The position numbers and the translations under genes are program-made. Positions 43,755 through 52,037 of a stretch of 64,000 nt of DNA are shown here, one piece after another (position 1 is the first letter of the stretch; every line of letters starts with the position of its first letter). The DNA lies in NCBI RefSeq assembly GCF_044761985.1, contig NZ_JBIWDK010000003.1, forward strand, positions 372,001 to 436,000, given 5' to 3'. The notes below the pieces were generated by a model. The model saw only the letters and a program-made list of their open reading frames with translations, was not told the DNA's origin and did not search any database. Source of the stretch: Peribacillus sp044761985. GTDB taxonomy: Bacteria > Bacillota > Bacilli > Bacillales > DSM-1321.

Positions 43755-44963
43755 ATGATGCATTTCGAATTAACAGAAGAACAGAAAAGTGTAAAAAAAG
43801 TGGTAAGGAAATTTGTTGATAAGGAAATCATTCCATATATTCAAGAATGGGACCGACAAGGAGAGTTTCAACCACATATTTTAAAGAGATTGGCTGAATT
43901 GCAATTGATGGGTGTGTGCATTCCTGAAGAATATGGCGGAGTCGGCATGGATTATAATACACTCGCCATCGTGTGTGAGGAATTGGAGCGTGGCGACACG
44001 GCTTACCGGACTGCGGTGTCCGTACATACCGGGTTAAATAGCATGACACTTTTGCAGTGGGGAACCGAAGAACAAAAACAGAAGTATTTAGTGCCACAAG
44101 CAAAAGGCACGAAGATTGGTGCTTTCGGCCTCACTGAGCCTAATGCTGGGTCAGACGTTGCAGCCATGAAATCAACGGCTAAACGAGATGGTGATTATTA
44201 CATTTTAAATGGATCAAAAACATGGATTTCTCTTTGCGATTATGCGGACCATTTCCTCATTTTTGCGAAAACGGATCATGACCTAGGCTCCAAAGGAATT
44301 ACGGCATTTATCGTTGAGCGTACGTTTGATGGCGTTGAATCGAAAGCAATCAAAGGAAAGCTAGGAATTCGTGCCGGTAATACAGGTGAAGTCTTTTTAA
44401 CGGATGTTAAAGTTCCGGTTGCCAATAGATTGGGCGAAGAAGGGGAAGGGTTTAAAATTTCCATGTCTGCCTTGGACAATGGACGGTTTACGGTAGCTGC
44501 CGGCGCAGTAGGCCTGATTGGCGCAAGTCTGGAAGCGAGCTTAAAGTATTGCCATGAGCGCAGTACATTTGGTAAAGAGATTGGGAGACATCAGCTTGTA
44601 CAACAGATGATAGCCAAAATGTCGGCGAATTTAGAGATTGCAAGATTGTTGGTCTTTAAAGCAGGGACTTTAAAAAATCAAGGAAAGCGAAATACACAAG
44701 AAACGTCACTTGCTAAATGGATTTCATGTGATGCAGCAAATGAAGCGGCGAATGATGCGGTGCAGATCCATGGAGCCTATGGTTATTCAGATGAATATCC
44801 GGTGGAACGGTTCCTAAGGAATTCAAAAGCTCCGGTCATTTATGAAGGAACACGAGAAATCCATACGGTCATGCAAGGAGAATATGCATTGGGGTACAGA
44901 CAGGATAAAGAACTTCGCAAGCAATTGCCTGCATGGCCATTTGAGCAGGTTTCTGTCCATTAA
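43755..44963 (+). CDS. Acyl-CoA dehydrogenase
   Basis: A 402-residue FAD flavoenzyme with ELTEEQKSVKKVVRKFVDKE at the N-terminus, FGLTEPNAGSDVA (FAD/substrate loop), KTWISLCDYAD, ERSTFGKEIGRHQLVQ and the catalytic-Glu region YEGTREIHTVMQGEYALG. The catalytic-Glu region resembles glutaryl-CoA and short or branched chain enzymes. TAGGAGG precedes ATG. Second gene of a three-gene operon. Confidence 0.88.
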   Translation: MMHFELTEEQKSVKKVVRKFVDKEIIPYIQEWDRQGEFQPHILKRLAELQLMGVCIPEEYGGVGMDYNTLAIVCEELERGDTAYRTAVSVHTGLNSMTLLQWGTEEQKQKYLVPQAKGTKIGAFGLTEPNAGSDVAAMKSTAKRDGDYYILNGSKTWISLCDYADHFLIFAKTDHDLGSKGITAFIVERTFDGVESKAIKGKLGIRAGNTGEVFLTDVKVPVANRLGEEGEGFKISMSALDNGRFTVAAGAVGLIGASLEASLKYCHERSTFGKEIGRHQLVQQMIAKMSANLEIARLLVFKAGTLKNQGKRNTQETSLAKWISCDAANEAANDAVQIHGAYGYSDEYPVERFLRNSKAPVIYEGTREIHTVMQGEYALGYRQDKELRKQLPAWPFEQVSVH

Positions 44964-44982
44964 TTACTAATAAGGAGATCAG

Positions 44983-45297
44983 ATGATGAACACATATTTT
45001 ATTGCAGGGCATGCTAAACTCCCACAAGGTATGGCGGCAAGAAATCTCTATGATTCCATCACGATCACGGTAGAACTGGACCTTAAATACGGCGTAATTG
45101 TCGATGCCTCCTGTACGCTTGCTACAGAACATGGTAGGGAATTCATCCGCCAGTTACTTCGTGGTTATTGTTTAAATGATGGAATTGACGAATTGATTGA
45201 ACGCGTGCAATTGTATTATCGAGGGAAGGCAGGTCAAGCCATTCAAGCAGGTCTGAAAGATGTCTATGGTCAGTTCGAATTGATCTCCATTAAATAA
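44983..45297 (+). CDS. DUF3870 domain-containing protein
   Basis: A 104-residue soluble protein: TYFIAGHAKLPQGMAARNLY, TVELDLKYGVIVDASCTLAT and QLLRGYCLNDGIDELIERVQ match my memory of DUF3870. Two invariant-looking Cys (CTLATEH and GYCLND) could bind metal or be redox active. AAGGAGATCAG precedes ATG-ATG. Function unknown. Location behind a CoA-transferase and acyl-CoA dehydrogenase suggests an accessory part of that pathway. Confidence 0.8.
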   Translation: MMNTYFIAGHAKLPQGMAARNLYDSITITVELDLKYGVIVDASCTLATEHGREFIRQLLRGYCLNDGIDELIERVQLYYRGKAGQAIQAGLKDVYGQFELISIK

Positions 45298-45303
45298 GGA
45301 ATG

Positions 45304-45349
45304 AGATGGGTTTTCCAGGTTAAGAATCTGGTAAATCCATCTTTTTTTA
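45304..45349 (+). terminator. Terminator of the CoA-transferase operon
   Basis: AGATGGGTTTTCCAG pairs with CTGGTAAATCCATCT with wobbles, followed by seven T. Confidence 0.85.
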
Positions 45350-45434
45350 ATGTAAGGGGTATGGCATTCAACGTTTAGGTTCATGCCTTCACTCAGCTAC
45401 ATATAAAACATTCAGGGAGCTCTAAGAATATGTA

Positions 45435-45462
45435 AAAAGAGGTGATAAAAAATCTATCACCT
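45435..45462 (-). terminator. Terminator of cotG
   Basis: AGGTGATA/TATCACCT stem. On the minus strand it is followed by CTTTTTACAT. A second hairpin TTCTGATTA/TAATCAGAA overlaps the cotG stop codon (45500-45525). Confidence 0.75.
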
Positions 45463-45519
45463 TTCAAAAATAAAATGGGTCTCAATGACCTGACATTACT
45501 TCTGATTAATTGCCTGTAA

Positions 45520-46104
45520 TCAGAATTTCCATTTCCAGTTCTTGTGGAAATCGAAAGAACCTTTGCCATGGAATCTGCGGTTCCTAGTGGAACGACGATT
45601 TCTGCTAGAACGACGGTTAGAGCGGCAAGTAGAACGGTTCCGGCTAGAACGACGTGTAGAGCGGCAAGTAGAACGGTTCCGGCTAGAACGACGGTTAGAG
45701 CGGCAAGTAGAACGATTTCTGCTAGAACGACGTGTAGAGCGGCAAGTAGAACGATTCCGGCTAGTGCGACGTTGAGTGCTGCAAGTAGAGCGATTCCGGC
45801 TAGTGCGACGTTGAGTGCTGCAAGTAGAGCGATTCCGGCTAGTGCGACGTTGAGTGCTGCAAGTAGAGCGATTCCGGCTAGTACGACGACGAGTACCACA
45901 AGTAGAGCGGTTCCGGCTAGTGCGGCGTTGGGTACCACGTGTTGAACGTCTAGTACTACGCTTTTTATTATTTTTCTTGTTTTTCTTATTCTTCTTCCGT
46001 GATGACCGGTTTTTTGAACGTGGGTCTTGGAATAGGAATTCATCTAACCCAAACGAATTCACCATTTCCACCGCTTTTTGAATTTCTTTAAATTTAGTTG
46101 ACAT
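45520..46104 (-). CDS. cotG: CotG-like Ser/Arg-rich repetitive spore coat protein
   Basis: 194 residues. A KFKEIQKAVEMVNSFGLDEF N-terminus and a Lys/Asn-rich stretch (KKNKKNKKNNKK) come first. Nearly nine tandem 13-residue units of the type STQRRTSRNRSTC follow (about 57-170), with an aromatic tail (FDFHKNWKWKF). CotG is a kinase substrate in the outer coat; the SR-rich units are probable phosphorylation sites of CotH. Cys in each unit may cross-link. I chose ATG at 46104 because AAAGGGGGA is 9 bases upstream; an earlier ATG overlaps it. Divergent from cotH, as in B. subtilis. Confidence 0.87.
   Translation of the reverse strand: MSTKFKEIQKAVEMVNSFGLDEFLFQDPRSKNRSSRKKNKKNKKNNKKRSTRRSTRGTQRRTSRNRSTCGTRRRTSRNRSTCSTQRRTSRNRSTCSTQRRTSRNRSTCSTQRRTSRNRSTCRSTRRSSRNRSTCRSNRRSSRNRSTCRSTRRSSRNRSTCRSNRRSSRNRRSTRNRRFHGKGSFDFHKNWKWKF
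45595..45936 (-). repeat. 39-base tandem repeats inside cotG
   Basis: About nine 39-base units code for 13-residue repeats. Three middle units are nearly identical and the outer ones vary (RSTRRSSRNRSTC, RSNRRSSRNRSTC). The repeat leaves long open frames in other phases, which are not genes. Confidence 0.85.
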
Positions 46105-46129
46105 ACATTCATTCCCCCTTTTCACTAGC

Positions 46130-46155
46130 TAAAATATGCGGCTTGTACGAAAAGT
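46130..46155 (-). promoter_or_regulatory. Candidate sigma-K promoter of cotG
   Basis: Minus strand CATATTTTA (46130-46138), with AC (complement of 46154-46155) 15 bases upstream. Same -10 as the cotX site. Confidence 0.55.
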
Positions 46156-46256
46156 GCTTATGGTAAACACACATATTTCCAAAATAAATTGATGGCTTTA
46201 GTGGCATCCTTCGTTTTTTTTCATAAAGTAAAATGAAAATGAAAGGGAAGGTTTTA

Positions 46257-47348
46257 ATGAATACTGACAAGAATCTACCGGTTTACCATCTTTTTATTCC
46301 CCCTGTAAACTTAATCGAGCTTCGTAGGGATATTTGGAGTAATGACCCCGTCCCTGCAAAATTATCGATAGAAAAGAAAAAATTGGATGTCGATATCGTT
46401 TATCGTGGCTCCCACATCCGGGGTTTCCGGAAGAAGTCCTATCATGTGGCTTTTTATAAACCGAGTATGTACCGAAAGGCTAAAGAAGTTCATCTGAATG
46501 CTGAATATAAGGATAAATCTCTGCTGAGGAATAAACTATCTTTAGACTTTTTCGCAGATATCGGAACTTTATCACCGAGGTCCCAATTCGTTTTCCTTAA
46601 TCTTAATGGAAAGGATGAAGGGATTTATTTAGAATTGGAATCTGTGGATGAACATTACTTGAGGAACAGCAATTTGCCTGAAGGATCCATTTTTTATGCA
46701 GTGGATGGCGATGCTAATTTTTCATTGATGAGTGATTTGGATAAGGAAGTTAAGAAATCCCTGGATATCGGGTATGAAAGAAAATGTGGGACAGCTCAGG
46801 ATGATTTGTACTTACACGAGCTAATCATAAAAATCAATACGATACCAAGAGCGGATTTTGAGAAGGAAATTGGAAAGTACGTCAATGTAGAAAAGTATCT
46901 CCGCTGGTTGGCAGGTGTCGTTTTTACACAGAATTACGATGGATTTGTCCATAATTATGCTTTATACCGGAATGGAGAAACGGGACTTTTCGAAATCATC
47001 CCTTGGGATTACGATGCGACATGGGGCAGGGATGTAAATGGTAAAGTGATGGAAGAAGATTATGTTGGAATCAGAGGCTTCAATACATTGACCGCAAGAA
47101 TTCTTGATATAGCTGCATTCCGTAAACGGTATCAAAGTCTTCTAAAAGAGATTATGAATAACCAGTTTAACGTGAGGTATATGGAACCCATCATTCATGA
47201 AATGCATAGCTTGATCAAACCGTATATGCCAAGAGATAGATATGTCCGGGACAATATCGAGGCATTTGAGAATGAACCTAATTTTATTTTAAAATATATA
47301 GAGGCTCGGGCAAAATATATTCGTAGTCAATTGCATAAGTTAGATTAA
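46257..47348 (+). CDS. cotH: Spore coat protein kinase CotH
   Basis: CotH is an atypical protein kinase that phosphorylates CotG and CotB and directs assembly of the inner and outer coat. The 363 residues have YRGSHIRGFRKKSYHVAFYK (ATP-binding region), EVHLNAEYKD, RNKLSLDFF, and the catalytic/metal Asp block NYDGFVHNYALYR with IIPWDYDATWGRD. I chose ATG at 46257 because GGGAAGG is 5 bases upstream and the protein then has the usual length (362 in B. subtilis). An in-frame ATG at 46233 is an alternative. Divergent from its substrate cotG. Confidence 0.95.
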   Translation: MNTDKNLPVYHLFIPPVNLIELRRDIWSNDPVPAKLSIEKKKLDVDIVYRGSHIRGFRKKSYHVAFYKPSMYRKAKEVHLNAEYKDKSLLRNKLSLDFFADIGTLSPRSQFVFLNLNGKDEGIYLELESVDEHYLRNSNLPEGSIFYAVDGDANFSLMSDLDKEVKKSLDIGYERKCGTAQDDLYLHELIIKINTIPRADFEKEIGKYVNVEKYLRWLAGVVFTQNYDGFVHNYALYRNGETGLFEIIPWDYDATWGRDVNGKVMEEDYVGIRGFNTLTARILDIAAFRKRYQSLLKEIMNNQFNVRYMEPIIHEMHSLIKPYMPRDRYVRDNIEAFENEPNFILKYIEARAKYIRSQLHKLD

Positions 47349-47435
47349 ATGAATAGTGTGAATTCGTTGGGGTTAGGCAAGGTTATTTTCCACCTTCCAT
47401 TCTTACAGCAAGTGGAATGGTAACGTATTTATTAA

Positions 47436-47479
47436 AATAGCAGGAACACTGAAAAATCAGTATTCCTGCTATTTTTTTC
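47436..47479 (+). terminator. Terminator after cotH
   Basis: A 17-bp stem with one mismatch (47436-47452 with 47457-47473), AAAA loop, then T run. Confidence 0.9.
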
Positions 47480-47553
47480 ATTTGCATTTCTATCCACTTA
47501 CGGCTATGTTTGATAGAAAGATATAATCTTAAGTGATGAAGGATGGGAATAGT

Positions 47554-48507
47554 TTGAACAATGAAAGCCGTATACCGGCGTATATATATACTTTTACGTG
47601 CACTCCAGACGAACGTTCATTATGTAATATGGAAACGCGTTCGCTCTTTGGTTGTAAGACCGAAGTCAATATTTTAAAAAGTGACATCAAAATTGATCCG
47701 AGCAGAAGTCCTTTTATCAAGGGACGTGTCGATATTATGTACGAAGGGGAAAGCATATCTGAAATCGTTGAACAGGTAAAGCAACTTCCAATTACCGATT
47801 CAACATTTAAAGTCCTATTCATTAAAATAAATGATTTGAATATAGAAGACAAAATTGATTATGATGGACAACGTGCCATTGAGAGGGAAATTGGCTGGCA
47901 TATCCAGAGTAAGGCAGATGTGCGCAATCCAGATCAAACTTATGGGATTGTGCCATTCGAAGGACGTTGGTACTTTGGGGAATTCGTCAAACCCGAACCG
48001 GTTTGGTTACATCATTTGAAGAAGCCCCGTGAGTATTCAACGGCACTTAGTACCCGGGTCGCAAGAGCGATTGCCAATATTGCCGTACCACATCCAGAGG
48101 GGGTAAAAGCCATTGATCCATGTTGCGGAATAGGGACGGTATTGGTGGAAGCATTATCCATGGGAATCGATATTGTTGGTCGTGACATCAACCCTCTAGT
48201 TACGGATGGGTCTAGGGAAAATATTGCTTACTTCGGACTGGAAGGCGATGTAACAACAGGACCGATTTCAGAGGTTACGGAACACTATGACGCAGCCATC
48301 ATAGATATGCCGTATAATCTTTATACACATGCTACGCCGGAAGACCAACTTTCGATTCTTAAACATGCTCGTCGTTTTGCGGACAAGGTGGTTGTAGTAA
48401 CCATCGATACGATGGATGATATGATTCATGAAGCGGGCTTTGAAATTGCGGATCGTTGTCTAGCGAAAAAAGGTGTATTTTCTAGGCAAATTGTGGTGTG
48501 TGTATAA
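47554..48507 (+). CDS. TRM11-like SAM-dependent RNA methyltransferase
   Basis: About 317 residues. An N-terminal region without strong motifs precedes a Rossmann methyltransferase part with SAM motif I DPCCGIGTVLVEALSMGIDI, GRDINPLV and the catalytic IIDMPYNLYT (NPPY-type IV). This is the TRM11/UPF0020 pattern for tRNA or rRNA base methylation. TTG at 47554 is preferred since AAGGATGGG is 9 bases upstream; ATG at 47536 and GTG at 47533 lack a ribosome site. Single-gene unit between two terminators. Exact target unknown. Confidence 0.8.
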   Translation: MNNESRIPAYIYTFTCTPDERSLCNMETRSLFGCKTEVNILKSDIKIDPSRSPFIKGRVDIMYEGESISEIVEQVKQLPITDSTFKVLFIKINDLNIEDKIDYDGQRAIEREIGWHIQSKADVRNPDQTYGIVPFEGRWYFGEFVKPEPVWLHHLKKPREYSTALSTRVARAIANIAVPHPEGVKAIDPCCGIGTVLVEALSMGIDIVGRDINPLVTDGSRENIAYFGLEGDVTTGPISEVTEHYDAAIIDMPYNLYTHATPEDQLSILKHARRFADKVVVVTIDTMDDMIHEAGFEIADRCLAKKGVFSRQIVVCV

Positions 48508-48570
48508 AAGCCTCGTTGGATATGTAGAAGTATCCCTAATCAAGTTGTCTATTAAAGTTAATAGATAAGA

Positions 48571-48602
48571 AAGGAAGAGTGGTGCATACTCTTCCTTTTT
48601 TA
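48571..48602 (+). terminator. Rho-independent terminator
   Basis: A perfect 10-bp stem (48571-48580 with 48588-48597) and T run. Confidence 0.9.
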
Positions 48603-48739
48603 TATGTCTGTTATTCCTTAGCCATCAATCGAAAACGACCGAAATCATCGTGCTTATCGGCTGTTTTGTGTGAAGCAAATCCTTGCGTTCGATGGCATAG
48701 CCTCTAGGTTGCCAAGACCGGATGACCAGGATATTACCC

Positions 48740-49705
48740 TTATCTAGCGGTATAGTGAATCACATTTCCACTAGAGTATTTGTCGATTTTTCCTTGGTAC
48801 TCCAAGTAATCTAAATGTCCGATGATCTCCGACATGACAAGTGGGAACTCTTTTAAATATTTTTCTTTGTAATAGTTTTTTGCTAACTCATTCCCTGTTG
48901 TTATTCCAGCTTCAATTAAAGCGAGGATTTTCTTGGATTTTGTTTCAATGTTACGGAGCCTTTTTTCTATTAATGGACCTGCTTGATGGATGATGTTTCC
49001 GTGTCCAGGGTAAAGGATATCCACCCCTAATGCCAAACAGCGCTCCAACGATTCAATATGGTCTACTAGAGTCCGCATCCTTTGGCCGTTTTCATCGGGC
49101 TCCACCAATGCATTGCTAGAGATATGTTCAATTAATAAGTCTCCAGCAAGAAGTCGGTTCTCGCTTTTATCAAGAAAGGCAATTTGGTCTGGTGCATGAC
49201 CGGGAAAATGAATCACTTCGAGATTTAATAATTGGTTTTCCTTAATCTCGATGATTTCACTATTGATTTTTTGATCTTTGTTATTATTGACGGCATTGAA
49301 TAAATAGGCCACTTGTTTATCTCCAAGTTCCCCACAGCCCATCTGAACGTAAAGTCGTTTATAGAACTCAATCCTCATGCTAAGAAAATCCGGATCTCGC
49401 TTTAACCTTGGTATGGATTTAGAGTGAGCATAAACAGGAATCGGGTGAGGCTCAGTGATACGGTTAACGAGTCCCACGTGATCCCCGTGATGATGGGTCA
49501 GGAGAATCTCTGTAATATCTTCAAGCTTTAGGCTATTTTCCTCTAATGTGTGTTGTAAAGCGTCCCAACAAACATCATCATTCATGCCAGCATCCACCAG
49601 CGTAAGGGACTCATTCTGTTCCACTAAATAAAAGTTTATACTTTTCAATGCGAGTGCACTTGGCGCTATAACTGGGTGAATCTTAAGTGTTGACCGGTTT
49701 TTCAT
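48740..49705 (-). CDS. MBL-fold metallo-hydrolase with C-terminal winged helix
   Basis: About 321 residues. The metal site THHHGDH (HxHxDH) lies near residue 75, GHAPDQIAFLD supplies the second His, AGDLLIEH the bridging Asp, and YPGHG the last His. A C-terminal helical/winged part (EFPLVMSEIIGHLDYLEYQG) is typical of the LACTB2-type hydrolases. The reaction may be thioester, lactone or nucleic-acid hydrolysis; unknown. ATG at 49705 is preferred because AAGGGA lies 6 bases upstream of it but touches the ATG at 49711. Confidence 0.85.
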   Translation of the reverse strand: MKNRSTLKIHPVIAPSALALKSINFYLVEQNESLTLVDAGMNDDVCWDALQHTLEENSLKLEDITEILLTHHHGDHVGLVNRITEPHPIPVYAHSKSIPRLKRDPDFLSMRIEFYKRLYVQMGCGELGDKQVAYLFNAVNNNKDQKINSEIIEIKENQLLNLEVIHFPGHAPDQIAFLDKSENRLLAGDLLIEHISSNALVEPDENGQRMRTLVDHIESLERCLALGVDILYPGHGNIIHQAGPLIEKRLRNIETKSKKILALIEAGITTGNELAKNYYKEKYLKEFPLVMSEIIGHLDYLEYQGKIDKYSSGNVIHYTAR

Positions 49706-50083
49706 GAGCATCCCTTGTTCCCCCTGAAATGAATGAACTTTTGGAAGGAAGGTTTATTCATTTATGCTGTATCAATGAATCACTCAAGCTTATAAATGAA
49801 TGAACGATCCTTAAAGTTCAATTTATTAATAAACGATAGTTATACCTTTAGCTTACTATTTGTTTTATTTAAAGTAAATTCTGAAAAATGAAACATTTAT
49901 ATTATAATAGCAAGATAATTTTCCTGAATCGCTTATCGTACTGGTGGATTTTTTCTATAACTAAATTTACCTTTTTTATATTTTTATGTAAATTAATCTT
50001 CTCGCCATGCAAGTTTTAGTATATGGTTAATTTAACAGATTGGATGGGCATTATTCCATGTAAACTAAAAGGTGATAATCGGA
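49706..50083. other. Intergenic region with ATTCATT/AATGAAT repeats
   Basis: The 378-base gap between divergent genes holds ATTCATT (49756-49762), an inverted AATGAAT (49774-49780) and ATAAATGAAT (49792-49801). The last is an exact inverted copy of ATTCATTTAT at 49756-49765. The rest is AT-rich, with no ORF. Confidence 0.45.
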
Positions 50084-51046
50084 ATGACAGAAGAAATGAG
50101 GGCATGTATGGATCAAGATAAACAAAGGCTCAGTATTGCGGCTGCAAGACTATACTATGAATCGGATTATAGTCAACAAGAGATTTGTGCACGCCTTGGC
50201 GTGTCGCGACCAACGGTTTCTAGGTTGTTGCAATATGCGAAGGAGCAGGGCTACGTAAGTATACACATTAAAGACCCGTTAGAAGATGTGGACGAACTCT
50301 CAAAACAGTTAAAGGAACGGTATGGATTGGATCATGTAAGCGTTTCATATTCCCCACTTAATGAGTATGAGGAGATAACTAAGCATATCGGGCGGACTGC
50401 CGCCGAATTTTTACACAAAATCGTAAAAGACGGAGATATCATCGGCATTACCTGGGGTACCACATTGTTTTCAGTGGCCTCACAACTTAAAAGCAAGCGA
50501 GTGAAAGGTGTAGAAGTAGTTCAGCTAAAAGGCGGTGTAAGCCATTCGTATAGCCTTACTTACGCGGCTGAAGTTGCCAATCTATTTGCCGAAGCTTATT
50601 ATACGGTCACCCGCTATTTACCTTTACCTGTTATTTTCGATAAGCCAGAACTTAAGCAGATGGTTGAGGAAGATCGGCATATAGAACGGATCATCGAAAT
50701 GGGTAGACAAGCGAATATTGCATTATTTACGGTCGGTACGGTCAGAGATGATGCTTTACTTTTTAAACTTGGTTATTTAAGTGAAGGGGAGAAAGCTGAT
50801 CTCCAACGTACGGCCGTAGGTGATATTTGTTCTCGTTTTTTTGATGAAGAGGGGAACATCTGTAATGAAGTTATTAATAGCCGCACGGTGGGCATTGATT
50901 TAGAAGAATTGCAAAAGAAAGAAAGAAGCATTTTAGTTGCTGGAGGCGAAGATAAGATCAAAGCCATCCAGGCAGCGTTAGTGGGAAAATATGCTAATAC
51001 CCTCATTACAGATCAATTCACGGCTAAAGCTCTATTAGAGTGTTAA
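50084..51046 (+). CDS. deoR: Deoxyribonucleoside regulator DeoR (SorC family)
   Basis: About 320 residues of SorC type, not the E. coli DeoR family. The HTH has YYESDYSQQEICARLGVSRP and TVSRLLQYAKEQGYV; the sensor part has DGDIIGITWGTTLF, VVQLKGG, RYLPLPVIFD and FTVGTVRDDALLFKLGY. It follows my memory of B. subtilis DeoR closely; that protein releases DNA on binding deoxyribose 5-phosphate. ATG at 50084 has AAAGGTGA 8 bases upstream; ATG at 50111, the position matching the B. subtilis start, is possible. It precedes deoC and its operator. Confidence 0.93.
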   Translation: MTEEMRACMDQDKQRLSIAAARLYYESDYSQQEICARLGVSRPTVSRLLQYAKEQGYVSIHIKDPLEDVDELSKQLKERYGLDHVSVSYSPLNEYEEITKHIGRTAAEFLHKIVKDGDIIGITWGTTLFSVASQLKSKRVKGVEVVQLKGGVSHSYSLTYAAEVANLFAEAYYTVTRYLPLPVIFDKPELKQMVEEDRHIERIIEMGRQANIALFTVGTVRDDALLFKLGYLSEGEKADLQRTAVGDICSRFFDEEGNICNEVINSRTVGIDLEELQKKERSILVAGGEDKIKAIQAALVGKYANTLITDQFTAKALLEC

Positions 51047-51060
51047 AAGAAAGAATATAT

Positions 51061-51095
51061 GGTTGGCGCCTAAAAAGCGCTGACCTTATTTTTTT
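51061..51095 (+). terminator. Terminator of deoR
   Basis: GGTTGGCGC pairs with GCGCTGACC (two G-T), loop CTAAAAA, then T run. Confidence 0.85.
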
Positions 51096-51132
51096 ATGTC
51101 TATAAACATTTAGTTGAATAGGTTGTAAAAAT

Positions 51133-51152
51133 ATTTGAACAAAATTTCAAAT
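51133..51152. promoter_or_regulatory. DeoR operator
   Basis: ATTTGAA-CAAAAT-TTCAAAT is a perfect palindrome almost identical to the B. subtilis DeoR operator I recall. With the promoter below it spans about -60 to -41, the known relative position. Confidence 0.75.
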
Positions 51153-51157
51153 TAAAA

Positions 51158-51186
51158 TTTACATATGTTCCACACCGTGGTATTAT
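51158..51186 (+). promoter_or_regulatory. deoC operon promoter
   Basis: TTTACA (51158-51163), a 17-base spacer and TATTAT (51181-51186). Confidence 0.7.
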
Positions 51187-51193
51187 TTGGTTG

Positions 51194-51207
51194 TGAAAGC
51201 GCTTTTC
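51194..51207 (+). promoter_or_regulatory. Candidate cre at the deoC transcription start
   Basis: TGAAAGCGCTTTTC is a near-perfect CcpA site directly after the -10, as in the B. subtilis dra operon. Confidence 0.7.
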
Positions 51208-51272
51208 TTATTGAAAAATCAAAAAAGATAAAAAATTATAGTGAAAAATAATAGGATAAGGGGCCGTTAAAA

Positions 51273-51938
51273 ATGAATAAGGCTAAATTAATTGACCATA
51301 CACTACTGAAAGCTGACGCAACTGAAAAGGAGATTGTTAGATTAGCAGAAGAAGCCAAGGAATACGGTTTTGCTTCCGTTTGCGTGAATCCACAATGGGT
51401 GTCACTTGCAGCGAAAGAATTAAAGGGAAGTGACGTAAAAGTTTGTACAGTCATTGGATTTCCTTTAGGCGCGTCTACTACAGCAGTAAAAGTATTCGAA
51501 ACGCAAGACGCTATTTCAAACGGCGCAGAAGAAGTAGATATGGTAATCAATATTGGCCTCTTGAAAGCTGGTAATGATGATGCAGTTGAAGCTGATATGA
51601 AAGCGGTTGCTAATGCTGCACATGGAAAAGCTCTTCTGAAAGTGATTATTGAAACATGCTTATTGACAGAAGAGGAAAAGGTCCGTGCATGTCAACTGGT
51701 CGTTAATGCTGGAGCTGATTATGTTAAAACATCCACCGGATTTTCTACGGGAGGTGCCACTGTCGAAGATGTAACGTTAATGAGAAAAGTCGTTGGTCCG
51801 GATATAGGTGTAAAGGCATCTGGAGGGATTCGGGATAAAAACGATTTAGAAAAGATGGCTAAGGCAGGAGCTACCCGTATTGGCGCGAGTTCAGGTGTCA
51901 AAATCATGCAGGGGGAAGCCGTTAATGGAGGCTATTAA
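51273..51938 (+). CDS. deoC: Deoxyribose-phosphate aldolase
   Basis: DeoC splits 2-deoxyribose 5-phosphate to acetaldehyde and glyceraldehyde 3-phosphate. The 221-residue class I aldolase has LIDHTLLKADAT at the start, CTVIGFPLGA, EEVDMVINIG, KVIIETCLL and Schiff-base Lys in DYVKTSTGFSTGGAT (about residue 151), with VKASGGIR. AAGGGGCCG precedes ATG. First gene of the operon behind the DeoR operator. In B. subtilis nupC and pdp follow; here a sugar-use set follows instead. Confidence 0.97.
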   Translation: MNKAKLIDHTLLKADATEKEIVRLAEEAKEYGFASVCVNPQWVSLAAKELKGSDVKVCTVIGFPLGASTTAVKVFETQDAISNGAEEVDMVINIGLLKAGNDDAVEADMKAVANAAHGKALLKVIIETCLLTEEEKVRACQLVVNAGADYVKTSTGFSTGGATVEDVTLMRKVVGPDIGVKASGGIRDKNDLEKMAKAGATRIGASSGVKIMQGEAVNGGY

Positions 51939-52037
51939 TTTAGATAGCTAGTCCCTCGTTTGAAAACCGAATGCAATTGGACTCATTAGTGGGTAAATAT
52001 CAGTAGGGGTTCTTACTTGAATAAGGAGATTACAAAA

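Noticed and set aside
45393..46043. Long minus-strand frame with hydrophobic LAALxVxLAGI-type repeats overlapping cotG
   Set aside because: It is an alternative phase of the cotG 39-base repeat. It lacks a ribosome site and its pattern is forced by the repeat. Two further frames on the plus strand have the same cause.
48625..48733. Minus-strand open frame after the MBL gene reading like a protein end (SWQPRGYAIERKDL)
   Set aside because: No start codon with a ribosome site and a stop just upstream. At most a gene remnant; too weak to annotate.
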